Source: VMDJ01 sp038146785 | GTDB taxonomy: Bacteria > Pseudomonadota > Gammaproteobacteria > Chromatiales > Chromatiaceae | NCBI GenBank assembly: GCA_038146785.1 | Contig: JAYQSI010000016.1 | Location: forward strand, 372,001 to 436,000 | Length of the DNA stretch: 64,000 nucleotides | Direction of reading: 5' to 3' | Shown: one piece after another, positions 15,568-25,896 of the stretch | Position numbering within the stretch: the first letter of the stretch is position 1 | Layout: every line of letters begins with the position of its first letter | The notes under the pieces: generated by a model | Seen by the model: only the letters and a program-made list of their open reading frames with translations | What the model was told of the DNA's origin: nothing | Database searches by the model: none | Position numbers and translations under genes: made by a program

Positions 15568-18500
15568 TTAAGCTGCTGACTTGCTGTCGTTCTCGGCCAT
15601 CTCGCGAAGTGCGCGACGATATTCAACCGGCATGACCTTAACGAATTTCGCTAAGTAACCATCCCAGTCCGCCAAGATCTTCTCAGCAACGGCAGAGCCA
15701 GTATTTTCGAAGTGTTTAACAATGATTTGCTTCAAGCGAGTCGCATCGTGACGCGTCATATCACCTGAGACATCTGCATTCAGATCAACGTCTTCGCTTT
15801 CGATCTTTTCGAGATCAACTTGTGCCATGTTGCAACGTTGCTCGAAATCACCGTCTTCATCTAAGACGTATGCCATACCACCTGACATACCTGCAGCGAA
15901 GTTACGGCCGGTCTTGCCCAACACAACAACGATGCCGCCGGTCATGTATTCACAACAGTGATCGCCAACGCCTTCAACAACGGCGGTTGCACCTGAGTTA
16001 CGTACAGCGAAACGCTCACCACCAACACCGCGGAAGTAACATTCACCGGTGATCGCACCGAACAATACGGTGTTACCCACGATAACGTTTTCTTCTGCTG
16101 CACCAATCTTGCTTTCAGCTGGTGGCGCGATAATCAACTTACCGCCTGACAAACCTTTACCAACGTAGTCGTTACCTTCGCCAGATAGCTTGATGGTTAC
16201 ACCTTTAGCGACCCATGCGCCAAACGACTGACCTGCAGTACCTTTCGCATTAATCGTAATGGTGTCTTCCGGCAAACCTGCATGACCGTAACGCTCAGCG
16301 ATACGACCCGACAACATGGTGCCGAAGGTACGGTTAACGTTTTCAACATCAACATTGATCTCGACCTTCTCGCCTTTCTCAAGCGCTGCTTGTGCTTGCT
16401 TGATCAGCTCGTTATCGAGTGCTTTCTCAATGCCGTGATCTTGTGTGCCAGACCAGTAAACAGTGTCACCTTCTGCCGCTTGTGGCTTGGTCAACAAACG
16501 AGAGTAGTCCAAACCTTTTGCTTTCCAGTGATTGATGGCTTTACGCATATCCAAACGCTCAGATTGACCGACCATTTCATCAAAGGTGCGGTAACCCAAC
16601 TGCGCCATCAACTGACGAACCTCTTCAGCAACGAAGAAGAAGTAGTTAACCACGTGCTCTGGCTTACCGGTAAAGCGCTTACGCAATTCTGGATCTTGTG
16701 TCGCTACACCCACTGGGCAGGTGTTGAGGTGACACTTACGCATCATGATGCAGCCTTCTGCAATCAATGGTGCGGTAGCAAAACCAATTTCATCCGCGCC
16801 TAACAGTGCTGCGATCACAACGTCACGACCGGTACGCATACCGCCGTCAGCTTGAACACAGATGCGTGAACGCAAACGATTCATCACAAGTGTTTGATGC
16901 GTTTCAGCAAGACCGATCTCCCAAGGAGAACCCGCGTGCTTAACTGACGTTAATGGTGATGCACCGGTACCACCGTCATAACCTGCGATGGTGACGTGGT
17001 CTGCGTGTGCTTTAGAGACACCTGCTGCAACGGTACCAACGCCAACCTCTGAAACGAGTTTGACTGAGATACGTGACTTAGGTTGTACGTTCTTCAAATC
17101 GTGGATCAGCTGTGCCAAGTCCTCGATTGAATAAATATCGTGGTGTGGTGGAGGTGAAATCAAACCAACACCTGGAGTCGAGTGACGAACACGCGCAATT
17201 TGCTGGTTCACCTTGTGACCTGGCAGCTGACCGCCCTCACCTGGCTTAGCGCCCTGTGCCATCTTGATTTGGATGTCATCAGAGTTAACCAGGTACTCAG
17301 TGGTTACACCGAAACGACCTGACGCTACCTGCTTAATCGCAGAGCGCTCTGGGTTACGTGAACCATCGGCTAATGGATTGAAACGCTCAGGCTCTTCACC
17401 ACCTTCACCGGTATTTGACTTACCACCAATCTGGTTCATCGCAACAGCAAGTGTTGAGTGTGCCTCGTAAGAGATCGAACCGAATGACATCGCACCGGTC
17501 GCAAAGCGCTTAACGATTTCTTTCGCAGGCTCAACCTCATCGATTGAGATCGCTTTATCCGCAAAGTTAAAGTCCATCAAACCACGCAGGGTCAATAGCT
17601 TCTCGTTTTGCTCATTGATTAGCTTTGAGTATTCCGCATAGGTCTTCGCATCGTTGCCACGAACCGCGTGTTGCAACTTAGCAATGGTCTCTGGTGTCCA
17701 TACGTGATTCTCACCACGCACACGGTAAGCATAATCGCCACCAACATCTAAATGATGCTTATAGATCTGTGCATTACCAAACGCATTCTCATGCCAACGC
17801 ACCGCTTCAGCTGAAACCTCAGCCAAGCCAATACCTTCGATGCTAGTCGCAGTACCTTCGAAGTACTTGTTTACAAACTCGGTTGATAAACCAATCGCAT
17901 CAAAGATCTGCGCGCCACAGTATGACTGATAGGTTGAGATACCCATCTTCGACATAACTTTGAGCATGCCTTTGCCCACAGCCTTGATGTAGTTGTAGCA
18001 AGCATCTTCGTACGAAGGCTTGCCTTCTAACTCATGGCGTAGGTTTTGAATGGTTTCAAACGCAAGGTATGGGTTAATCGCTTCCGCGCCGTAACCTGCC
18101 AATGTCGCGAAGTGATGTACTTCAAGCGCAGCACCGGTCTCAACAACCAAGCCAGATGCCGTACGCAGACCCGCTTCAATCAAATGATGATGAACTGCCG
18201 AGGTTGCTAACAATGCAGGGATAGCAATGTTATCTGCATCCACATCGCGGTCAGACAAAATCAGAATGTTGTAACCCGCTTTAACGGCTGCTTCAGCATT
18301 TGCACACAACGCATCAAGCGCTGCAGGCATACCTGCTTCGCCTTCAGTTGCCGCATAAGTCATGCTGACAGTCTTGGTGCGGAAAGCACCGTTACTGGTG
18401 TCTTCTAAGTTGCGGATACGCTCAAGGTCAACGTTAGTCAGCACAGGCTGCTTACACTCAAGGCGCATGTGGCCTTCGCCCTCATCCATACCCAACAAGT

Positions 18501-20151
18501 TAGGACGTGGACCAACCAGTGACACCAACGACATAACGATCTCTTCACGGATCGGGTCGATAGGTGGATTGGTTACCTGAGCGAACAACTGCTTAAAGTA
18601 GTTCGACAAATGCTTAGGCTTAGCTGAAAGAACCGCAGGTGGGTTATCCGCACCCATTGAACCTGTTGCTTCCATACCGGTGGCTACCATCGGGGTAAGC
18701 AACATCTTGATGTCTTCTTGGGTGTAGCCAAACGCTTGCTGACGATCCAACAAGGTCGCCGCATCGGGCGCCATCACACCAACCGCTTTTGGCAAATCTT
18801 CCAAGTGAATTTGGGTTTTGTTCAGCCACTCTTGATATGGCTTAGACGCTGAAAGATCGGCTTTGATCTCAGCATCATCAATGATGCGGCCTTGTTCCAT
18901 ATCGATCAGGAACATCTTGCCTGGCTGCAAACGCCACTTCTTAACAATCTTCTCTTCAGGGATCTTCAACACGCCCATCTCTGAACCCATGACAACCAAG
19001 TCATCATCGGTGATCAAGTAACGTGCTGGACGCAAACCATTACGGTCAAGCGTTGCACCAATCTGACGACCGTCAGTAAAGGCAACGGCTGCAGGACCAT
19101 CCCATGGCTCCATCAAGGCTGCGTGATATTCGTAGAAAGCGCGGCGATCGTTATCCATTTGAGGATTACCCGCCCACGCTTCTGGCACCAACATCATCAT
19201 CGCGTGAGCCATTGAGTAACCACCCATCACGAGCAGCTCAAGTGCATTGTCGAAACACGCGGTGTCTGACTGACCTTCTGGAATCAATGGCCAAATCTTA
19301 TCGAGGTCATCGCCCAAGATGTCTGACGCCATGCCTGACTTACGCGCTGCCATCCAGTTCACGTTACCGCGAACGGTGTTGATCTCACCGTTGTGCGCAA
19401 TCATGCGGAACGGATGCGCCAAGTCCCATGTTGGGAAGGTATTGGTTGAGAAACGCTGGTGAACCAAAGCCAATGCTGAGGTCATGCTCTCATCGCTTAA
19501 ATCTTTGTAGTACTCGCCAACCTGATCAGACAGCAACATACCTTTATAAACAACGGTACGGCTCGACAATGAGGTGAAGTAGAACGCATCGCCGCCTTCT
19601 AGCTTGGCATCACGTACGGTATTTTCGATTTGCTTACGAATAACGAACAGCTTGCGCTCGAAAGCGTTTTGATCCGCACAGTTACTGCCGCGCTGAATAA
19701 ATACCTGACGAATAACCGGCTCAGTAGGTAATACGCTATAACCTAAACCACCGTTATCCACTGGCACATCACGCCAACCCAACAAGGTTTGACCTTCAGC
19801 CGCAACGAAATCTTCGATTGTCTTCTCAGCAGCAGCACGAGACTTATCTGCTTGAGGCAAGAACACCATACCGACGGCATATTCACCCTCAGCTGGCAGC
19901 TCAAAAGAAACTGACTTGCGGAAAAACGCATCTGGCATTTGCAGCAACAAACCTGCGCCGTCTCCCGCACGTGGGTCTGCACCTACCGCACCACGGTGAT
20001 GGAGACGTTCGAGAATAGTTAAGCCGTGCTGAACGATAGCGTGAGACTTCTCACCTTTAATATGCGCAACAAAACCAACACCACAGGCATCGTGTTCATT
20101 CGCTGGATCGTAAAGACCTTGCTTTGGGGGCAGGGCACCAGTCATGGCCAA
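15568..20151 (-). CDS. gltB: Glutamate synthase (NADPH) large subunit
   Basis: Transfers the glutamine amide to 2-oxoglutarate, giving two glutamates. 1527 residues, full length. The class II glutamine amidotransferase domain starts at Cys23 (DACGVGFVAHI) after a 22-residue propeptide that must be removed, shorter than in some homologues. The central domain follows, then the FMN/synthase domain with GAKPGEGGQLPGHKV and GYDGGTGASPLTS, the 3Fe-4S motif CIMMRKCHLNTCPVG, and the C-terminal GXGXG beta-helix repeats (GKGLSGGKLIIAPP). First gene of gltB-gltD, followed by hemE. Confidence 0.98.
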   Translation of the reverse strand: MAMTGALPPKQGLYDPANEHDACGVGFVAHIKGEKSHAIVQHGLTILERLHHRGAVGADPRAGDGAGLLLQMPDAFFRKSVSFELPAEGEYAVGMVFLPQADKSRAAAEKTIEDFVAAEGQTLLGWRDVPVDNGGLGYSVLPTEPVIRQVFIQRGSNCADQNAFERKLFVIRKQIENTVRDAKLEGGDAFYFTSLSSRTVVYKGMLLSDQVGEYYKDLSDESMTSALALVHQRFSTNTFPTWDLAHPFRMIAHNGEINTVRGNVNWMAARKSGMASDILGDDLDKIWPLIPEGQSDTACFDNALELLVMGGYSMAHAMMMLVPEAWAGNPQMDNDRRAFYEYHAALMEPWDGPAAVAFTDGRQIGATLDRNGLRPARYLITDDDLVVMGSEMGVLKIPEEKIVKKWRLQPGKMFLIDMEQGRIIDDAEIKADLSASKPYQEWLNKTQIHLEDLPKAVGVMAPDAATLLDRQQAFGYTQEDIKMLLTPMVATGMEATGSMGADNPPAVLSAKPKHLSNYFKQLFAQVTNPPIDPIREEIVMSLVSLVGPRPNLLGMDEGEGHMRLECKQPVLTNVDLERIRNLEDTSNGAFRTKTVSMTYAATEGEAGMPAALDALCANAEAAVKAGYNILILSDRDVDADNIAIPALLATSAVHHHLIEAGLRTASGLVVETGAALEVHHFATLAGYGAEAINPYLAFETIQNLRHELEGKPSYEDACYNYIKAVGKGMLKVMSKMGISTYQSYCGAQIFDAIGLSTEFVNKYFEGTATSIEGIGLAEVSAEAVRWHENAFGNAQIYKHHLDVGGDYAYRVRGENHVWTPETIAKLQHAVRGNDAKTYAEYSKLINEQNEKLLTLRGLMDFNFADKAISIDEVEPAKEIVKRFATGAMSFGSISYEAHSTLAVAMNQIGGKSNTGEGGEEPERFNPLADGSRNPERSAIKQVASGRFGVTTEYLVNSDDIQIKMAQGAKPGEGGQLPGHKVNQQIARVRHSTPGVGLISPPPHHDIYSIEDLAQLIHDLKNVQPKSRISVKLVSEVGVGTVAAGVSKAHADHVTIAGYDGGTGASPLTSVKHAGSPWEIGLAETHQTLVMNRLRSRICVQADGGMRTGRDVVIAALLGADEIGFATAPLIAEGCIMMRKCHLNTCPVGVATQDPELRKRFTGKPEHVVNYFFFVAEEVRQLMAQLGYRTFDEMVGQSERLDMRKAINHWKAKGLDYSRLLTKPQAAEGDTVYWSGTQDHGIEKALDNELIKQAQAALEKGEKVEINVDVENVNRTFGTMLSGRIAERYGHAGLPEDTITINAKGTAGQSFGAWVAKGVTIKLSGEGNDYVGKGLSGGKLIIAPPAESKIGAAEENVIVGNTVLFGAITGECYFRGVGGERFAVRNSGATAVVEGVGDHCCEYMTGGIVVVLGKTGRNFAAGMSGGMAYVLDEDGDFEQRCNMAQVDLEKIESEDVDLNADVSGDMTRHDATRLKQIIVKHFENTGSAVAEKILADWDGYLAKFVKVMPVEYRRALREMAENDSKSAA

Positions 20152-20382
20152 CCTCTTTTACTTACTTTTAGGGCGCACTGAACCATTTTCAGTAACGCGA
20201 AAACTTTTCCACATTGGATATTTTTCGGCGAGAACGTCTCGCCCGCGCAGGCGCCTAGGCGGCTAACCCACAGGACCGCGTAGGATAATGGAATCCTTAT
20301 AGAGGTACTACCCCTTTTGGGGCGGAAATGACCGAGTTTCGGGGGATTGGCTCACTTTCCGAAGGGGAATCATCCAGAGCGT
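20152..20382. other. gltB leader region with hairpins
   Basis: 231 bp between the aroB stop and the gltB start, both on the minus strand. It holds a GGCGAGA/TCTCGCC hairpin (20227-20243), about 75 bp upstream of gltB, and a CCCC-TTTT-GGGG hairpin near 20311. Neither is followed by a T run on the minus strand. I see no convincing promoter or open frame; a structured gltB leader is possible. Confidence 0.4.
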
Positions 20383-21465
20383 TTAAGCGCCCAAAGTTGC
20401 TTTGAGAGCCGCCGGATCAAAATCATCGCTGATGATCGAATGACCAATATCTTTCATCAGAACCAGACGCATCTTTCCGTCCAGAACCTTCTTGTCCACT
20501 GACATGAGACCCATAAAATCATCCCCTGACATGCTTTCTGGGGGTGATGCTGGCAAAGATGCTCTTTTTAACAAATCATTGATTTTATTGACTTTATTAT
20601 CGTCAATCCAACCCAGTCGACAAGACATATCTGCCGCCATGGCCATACCCGCACCGACAGCCTCGCCATGCAGCCATTTGCCATAGCCCATGCCTGTCTC
20701 AATCGCGTGACCAAAGGTATGGCCTAGGTTGAGCAACGCTCGTTGGCCCGATTCCTTCTCATCTGCCGCAACAATTTGCGCTTTATCCGCACAAGACCGA
20801 CGAATCGCCTCAGCCAATAAGACCAAGTCACGAGCCATCAAGGCTTCCATGTGTTCTTCGAGCCACTCGAAAAATTCAGCGTCGTTAATCAGGCCATATT
20901 TGATGACTTCCGCCATGCCGGCTGAAAGCTCACGATCTGGCAGGGTATTCAAGGTCAAAGTATCTGCAATAACCGCCTGAGGCTGATGGAAGGCACCAAT
21001 CATGTTTTTGCCCAGCGGATGATTCACGCCCGTCTTGCCACCTACTGAAGAATCGACTTGTGACAATAAGGTGGTTGGCACCTGAATAAAGTTCACACCA
21101 CGTTGATAGCTCGCCGCCGCATAGCCGGTCATATCACCAACCACGCCACCGCCAAGTGCAATCAAGGTACAAGTACGATCAAAGCGGTTCTCGAGTAACG
21201 CTGTGTAGATCTGATTGAGCACATCCAGTGTTTTGAACTCTTCACCATCCGGAAGAATGACTTCACTGACATTGAAATCGACCAAGGCTTTTTTCAATTG
21301 CTCTAAGTAAAGCGGCGCAACGGTCGTGTTCGACACCACCATCACACGACTACCCTTAATGTGTTGGGCAAAAAACTCTGGGTTCGAAATCAGATCGCTA
21401 CCGATATAAATGGGATAAGCGCGATCACCAAGATCAACCTGTAATGTGCAGACTAAATTCGACAT
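20383..21465 (-). CDS. aroB: 3-dehydroquinate synthase
   Basis: Second step of the shikimate pathway, NAD- and zinc-dependent cyclisation of DAHP. 360 residues (E. coli 362). Motifs: PDGEEFKTLDVLNQIYTALLE near residue 74, the NAD glycine loop ALGGGVVGDMTGYAAA near residue 104, PTTLLSQVDSSVGGKTGVNHP near residue 130, and zinc ligands in LNLGHTFGHAIE and WLHGEAVGAGM. Downstream of aroK, the standard aroK-aroB pair. Confidence 0.97.
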   Translation of the reverse strand: MSNLVCTLQVDLGDRAYPIYIGSDLISNPEFFAQHIKGSRVMVVSNTTVAPLYLEQLKKALVDFNVSEVILPDGEEFKTLDVLNQIYTALLENRFDRTCTLIALGGGVVGDMTGYAAASYQRGVNFIQVPTTLLSQVDSSVGGKTGVNHPLGKNMIGAFHQPQAVIADTLTLNTLPDRELSAGMAEVIKYGLINDAEFFEWLEEHMEALMARDLVLLAEAIRRSCADKAQIVAADEKESGQRALLNLGHTFGHAIETGMGYGKWLHGEAVGAGMAMAADMSCRLGWIDDNKVNKINDLLKRASLPASPPESMSGDDFMGLMSVDKKVLDGKMRLVLMKDIGHSIISDDFDPAALKATLGA

Positions 21466-21521
21466 GGAATTCTCAAAGTGTATTTAGGCTATTGTTTCAA
21501 AAGCGTCGGAGCGAGAAAAGC

Positions 21522-22034
21522 CTAAGCGATGATATCCATGATTTCGCGAGAAACGACCGCAGCTGAGCGACCTTCTGTGGAAATCGTGTAATCCGCTGTT
21601 TCTTTGTAGAGCGGCAAACGAATTTCCATCAACTCTTTAAGGCGAGCTAATGGGTCTTCGGTTTGAATCAGAGGGCGCTTTTTATCTCGAAATGTCCGTT
21701 CGTACTGCTGCTCGGGCGTACATTCAAGAAAGAAAACGATTCCTCGAGCTGACAGGTGCTGACGGTTCTTAGGACGAAGTACCGCTCCCCCACCCGTTGC
21801 GAGCACATGATTTTCTAGCTGAGTGAGATCATCAATCACCGCTTGTTCACGGTCACGAAAACCTTCTTCACCCTCAAATTCAAAGATTGTTGGGATATCA
21901 ACGCCGGTGCGATCTTGGATCTCTTGGTCAGAATCGATGAATTCGAAGCCAAGTTGAGCCGAGAGCGTTTTACCCACAGTGGTCTTACCGGTGCCCATGG
22001 GCCCGATCAAAAAAATACGATTTGGTTTAGCCAT
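21522..22034 (-). CDS. aroK: Shikimate kinase AroK
   Basis: ATP-dependent phosphorylation of shikimate. Start at 22034 (AKPNRIFLIGPMGTGKTT) gives 170 residues and places the Walker A loop GPMGTGKTT at residues 10-18, as in E. coli AroK; the longer frame to 22079 adds an implausible Trp-rich leader. Also visible are DSDQEIQDRTG, FRDREQAVI and TGGGAVLRPKNR (substrate binding), and the lid DKKRPLIQ. The ribosome site is weak. Only 88 bp separate it from divergent ponA; the pilMNOPQ genes that often occupy this gap are absent. Confidence 0.95.
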   Translation of the reverse strand: MAKPNRIFLIGPMGTGKTTVGKTLSAQLGFEFIDSDQEIQDRTGVDIPTIFEFEGEEGFRDREQAVIDDLTQLENHVLATGGGAVLRPKNRQHLSARGIVFFLECTPEQQYERTFRDKKRPLIQTEDPLARLKELMEIRLPLYKETADYTISTEGRSAAVVSREIMDIIA

Positions 22035-22122
22035 TAGATACATATGCCAGAACCATAAAGCTCTGGCAACTGTTAACATGTTTATCCTTTGGAAAAATGA
22101 GTGTAACTAAAGGCTTAACTCA

Positions 22123-24498
22123 ATGCGCAGCTCACGTGGACTTGTTCGCTGGTTTAAACGCCTCGCTATTCTTGGCTTAGCGATATTTCTTGTTGGCGTG
22201 ATTGCGGCCTTTATTTTTATTATCCCAAACTTACCTGACACTGATGAGCTCAAATCGGTTCAGCTTCAAGTCCCATTAAAGGTTTATAGCCGTGATGGTT
22301 TGCTGATTGCTGAATATGGTGAAAAACGTCGCACGCCGTTAAAACGCGAAGAAGTCCCTGAGCAAATGGTTCAGGCGTTTTTATCTGCCGAAGATAACGA
22401 TTTTTATTCACACCCAGGCGTAGATTTCTTTGGTCTCGTTCGTGCAGGTCTCAAGCTGATCGCAACTGGCGAACGTCGCCAAGGCGGCAGCACGATCACG
22501 ATGCAGGTTGCGCGTAACTTTTATTTAACGCGCAAAAAGACCTACATGCGAAAGCTCTATGAGATTTTCCTGTCGTTCAAGATCGAACAAGATCTGACTA
22601 AAGATGAAATCTTAATGCTTTATCTCAATAAGATTTATCTGGGCGCACGCGCTTATGGTGTGGGTGCTGCCTCTTTGGTTTATTACGGTCGCTTGCCACA
22701 TGAGCTGACTTTGGCAGAGACCGCGACTATCGCAGGCCTACCGAAGGCGCCTTCTGCAAACAACCCCCTTGCGAATCCAACACGCGCTAAGCAACGCCGC
22801 AACTATGTCTTACGTCGCATGTTAGAGCTTGAGCACATCACCCAAGCACAGCATGACGAGGCAGTGGCAGCCGATGTATCCGCGCGTCGTTATGCTCCGC
22901 CAGTAGAACTGGAAGCGCCTTATGTTGCAGAGATGGTCCGTGCAGAACTCGTTAATCGCTTTGGCAATGATGCCTACACCTCGGGTTATAAAGTCTACAC
23001 CTCTATCCTGAGCAAAAATCAAGCTGCCGCCAATCTTGCCGTTCGCGATGTATTGGATGACTACTCTCTTCGTCATGGCTATCACGGCGCTGAAACGAAT
23101 GTTTCTCTCGATGGCGGCCCCTTAGCTTGGAATAGCATTCTTCGCGACACAGCTTTAGTCGGGGATCTAACGCCTGCTCTGGTGACACGTGTTGATGAGC
23201 AAAGTGCTCAGCTCTATTTAGGCAATGGCGAAATTGATTCGCTCACTTGGGAAGGTATGAACTGGGCTCGCGCACATATCAATCAAGATGCACGTGGTCC
23301 TAAACCTAAAGTCGCCGCTGACATTCTTAAAGAAGGCGACATCATTCGTTTAGTGCGTCATCCAAAAACAAAAACATGGCAGCTGCGACAAATTCCTAAA
23401 GCCTCTGCGGCTTTGATTTCTTTAGATGCCAAAGATGGTGCGGTTCTATCCTTGGTCGGTGGTTATGACTTCTACGAAAACAAATTCAACCATGTGACCC
23501 AAGCCATCCGACAGCCAGGTTCTGGCTTCAAGCCTTTTATCTATTCAGCCGCACTTGAGAAAGGCTTCACTTCGGCAAGCTTGGTCAATGATGCGCCGGT
23601 TGTATTTGAAGATGCTGGCCTTGAAAGCTCTTGGCGCCCAGAAAACTACTCAGGCAAGTTCTTTGGCCCTACGCGCATACGTTTTGCATTGACCAAATCA
23701 CGTAACCTTGTGTCGATTCGTTTGCTACGCACCATCGGTTTAAAGCACACCTTAAACCACGTCCGTAATTTTGGTTTCGAACCTACTGAGCTACCAAACA
23801 ACCTTTCGCTATCGCTAGGTAGTGCTAATGTCACACCATGGCAGATGGCAAAAGGTTATGCCGTATTAGCCAACGGCGGCTTCTTGGTAGAGCCCTACTT
23901 TATCGATCGAATCGAGCAAGGTGACAAAATCATTGAAGAAGCCTCTCCGGTTATTGCCTGTGATAACTGTGATGAATCACTTGAGATGAAACTTGCACCT
24001 CGCACGATTTCTTCACAAAACCGTTTCTTGATGTACTCGATGATGCAGGACGTTATTCAGGAAGGTACTGGGCGTAAAGCAAAGGCGTTAAAGCGCAAAG
24101 ACATTGCAGGAAAAACCGGCACCACCAATGATCAACGTGATGCTTGGTTTAACGGTTTTAATCAATCGATCGTGACCAATGTTTGGGTTGGCTTTGATGA
24201 CAACGGCAAGTTAGGTCGAAATGAATTTGGTGGTAAAACTGCTTTACCGGCATGGGTCGACTATATGCGCGTTGCGCTGGCTGATATCAAAGATGAGCCG
24301 CCTCGCCCACCTGAAGGTGTGGTGACCGTTCGCATCGACCCTAAGACGGGCTTACGCGTACCAACGGAATTCAAAGGCGCGATGTTTGAGCACTTCCGCG
24401 AATCGGAAGTGCCAGAGTTATTGAATGCTCAAACCGCTAAGCCCGCTAAAGGCAGCACCCCTCAAGCACCAAGCACTCAGAAGCCCGGTTTATTCTAA
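22123..24498 (+). CDS. mrcA: Penicillin-binding protein 1A (bifunctional)
   Basis: Class A PBP that polymerises and cross-links peptidoglycan. 791 residues. A cytoplasmic basic stretch and one membrane anchor (about residues 14-36) lead into the GT51 transglycosylase with AFLSAEDNDFYSHPGVD near residue 86 (catalytic Glu) and RRQGGSTITMQVARN. The transpeptidase has the SxxK serine in RQPGSGFKPFIYSAAL near residue 465, SRNLVSIRLL (SxN-like) and AGKTGTTNDQRDAWF (KTG). Also called ponA. Divergent from aroK; convergent with gltA, one base apart. Confidence 0.96.
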   Translation: MRSSRGLVRWFKRLAILGLAIFLVGVIAAFIFIIPNLPDTDELKSVQLQVPLKVYSRDGLLIAEYGEKRRTPLKREEVPEQMVQAFLSAEDNDFYSHPGVDFFGLVRAGLKLIATGERRQGGSTITMQVARNFYLTRKKTYMRKLYEIFLSFKIEQDLTKDEILMLYLNKIYLGARAYGVGAASLVYYGRLPHELTLAETATIAGLPKAPSANNPLANPTRAKQRRNYVLRRMLELEHITQAQHDEAVAADVSARRYAPPVELEAPYVAEMVRAELVNRFGNDAYTSGYKVYTSILSKNQAAANLAVRDVLDDYSLRHGYHGAETNVSLDGGPLAWNSILRDTALVGDLTPALVTRVDEQSAQLYLGNGEIDSLTWEGMNWARAHINQDARGPKPKVAADILKEGDIIRLVRHPKTKTWQLRQIPKASAALISLDAKDGAVLSLVGGYDFYENKFNHVTQAIRQPGSGFKPFIYSAALEKGFTSASLVNDAPVVFEDAGLESSWRPENYSGKFFGPTRIRFALTKSRNLVSIRLLRTIGLKHTLNHVRNFGFEPTELPNNLSLSLGSANVTPWQMAKGYAVLANGGFLVEPYFIDRIEQGDKIIEEASPVIACDNCDESLEMKLAPRTISSQNRFLMYSMMQDVIQEGTGRKAKALKRKDIAGKTGTTNDQRDAWFNGFNQSIVTNVWVGFDDNGKLGRNEFGGKTALPAWVDYMRVALADIKDEPPRPPEGVVTVRIDPKTGLRVPTEFKGAMFEHFRESEVPELLNAQTAKPAKGSTPQAPSTQKPGLF

Positions 24499-25791
24499 TT
24501 AGCGCTTATCCATTGGCACGTAATCACGTGCCTTTTCGCCTTTATATAGCTGGCGTGGACGACCAATGCGATGCTTAGGGTCATCAAGCATTTCCATCCA
24601 ATGACTTACCCAGCCAGCTGTACGGCCAATGGCAAACATAACGGTAAACATGCTTTCTGGAATGCCCAACGCACGATAAATAATGCCTGAGTAGAAATCG
24701 ACATTCGGGTAGAGGCCACGTTTAACGAAGTATTCATCGTTAGTCGCAATCTCTTCAAGACGCATTGCAAGCTCAAACAACGGATTGTTTTTGTCAGCTA
24801 ATTTATCGAGTACTTCGTGACACACCTTGCGAATAATTTTTGCGCGAGGATCGTAGTTTTTATACACGCGGTGGCCAAAGCCCATTAAGCGGAATGGATC
24901 ATTCTTATCTTTTGCTTTAGCGATGTACTTCTCGATGTTATCGACTGAACCAATCTCAGCCAGCATGTGCAAGACCGCTTCGTTTGCACCACCATGCGCA
25001 GGGCCCCACAAAGACGCAATGCCCGCACCAATAACCGCAAAGGGGTTAGCGCCTGAGCTGCCTGCTAGACGAACAGTTGAAGTTGATGCGTTTTGCTCAT
25101 GATCTGCGTGCAAGATAAACAACAGATCAAGCGCACGCTCTGCAAGCGGATCAACAACATAATCTTCACACGGCGTTCCGAACATCATACGAAGGAAGTT
25201 GCCGGTGAAGCTCAAATCATTGCGCGGATAAAGAATCGGCAAGCCGGTATTGTGCTTATACGACACCGCTGCAATGGTTGGCATCTTTGCAATTAAGCGC
25301 AAAGCACTTAGCTCACGATGCTCTGGGTTATGGATATCAACACGATCGTGATAGAACGCTGACAAAGAACTAACCACGCCACTCATCATCGCCATTGGGT
25401 GTGCGTCATGATGGAAGCCTTCGAAGAAACGCAAAAGCGATTCATTCATCAAGGTGTAATGCATGATGCGTTCTTGAAAATGCGCGAGCTCATCTTTATT
25501 CGGCAAATTGCCGTGCATCAACAAGTAACTCACTTCTAAGAAAGATGACTTTTCTGCTAACTGCTCAATGGGGTAACCACGGTATTGCAAAACACCTTCG
25601 TCACCATCGATGTAAGTAATTGAGCTATCGCAGCTACCCGTCGACATAAAGCCAGGGTCATAGGTGAATACGCCAGCGTTTTTATACAGCGCAGTTACAT
25701 CAACACAATCGGGCCCTTGAGTCCCTGAATGAATAGGAAGCTCAATAGCTTCTTGGCCTGCAATTTGAAACGTTGCTTTCTTATCTGACAT
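24499..25791 (-). CDS. gltA: Citrate synthase (type II)
   Basis: Condenses acetyl-CoA and oxaloacetate. 430 residues, the length of hexameric NADH-sensitive gammaproteobacterial enzymes. Conserved blocks: FTYDPGFMSTGSCDSSITYIDG at the N-terminus (given as landmarks TGSCDSSITYIDG), LHADHEQNASTSTVRL with the active-site His, GPAHGGANEAVL, and MGFGHRVYKNYDPRA with His and Arg ligands. GAGGAAAAG precedes the ATG, and a GCGCTT/AAGCGC hairpin (25805-25824) lies just upstream in the leader. Its place between ponA and maeB is not the usual Pseudomonas order. Confidence 0.97.
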   Translation of the reverse strand: MSDKKATFQIAGQEAIELPIHSGTQGPDCVDVTALYKNAGVFTYDPGFMSTGSCDSSITYIDGDEGVLQYRGYPIEQLAEKSSFLEVSYLLMHGNLPNKDELAHFQERIMHYTLMNESLLRFFEGFHHDAHPMAMMSGVVSSLSAFYHDRVDIHNPEHRELSALRLIAKMPTIAAVSYKHNTGLPILYPRNDLSFTGNFLRMMFGTPCEDYVVDPLAERALDLLFILHADHEQNASTSTVRLAGSSGANPFAVIGAGIASLWGPAHGGANEAVLHMLAEIGSVDNIEKYIAKAKDKNDPFRLMGFGHRVYKNYDPRAKIIRKVCHEVLDKLADKNNPLFELAMRLEEIATNDEYFVKRGLYPNVDFYSGIIYRALGIPESMFTVMFAIGRTAGWVSHWMEMLDDPKHRIGRPRQLYKGEKARDYVPMDKR

Positions 25792-25896
25792 CTTTTCCTC
25801 ACCTGCGCTTAAACGTTAAAGCGCACCTCTTTTTGGTGGATTTAAGCCTAGCAGCTGTGCTGCTAAGCAAAAATGAAAGTCTTTAATAACGGCGTG

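Noticed and set aside
20227..20243. Hairpin as an aroK-aroB or gltB terminator
   Set aside because: No T run after the stem on either strand.
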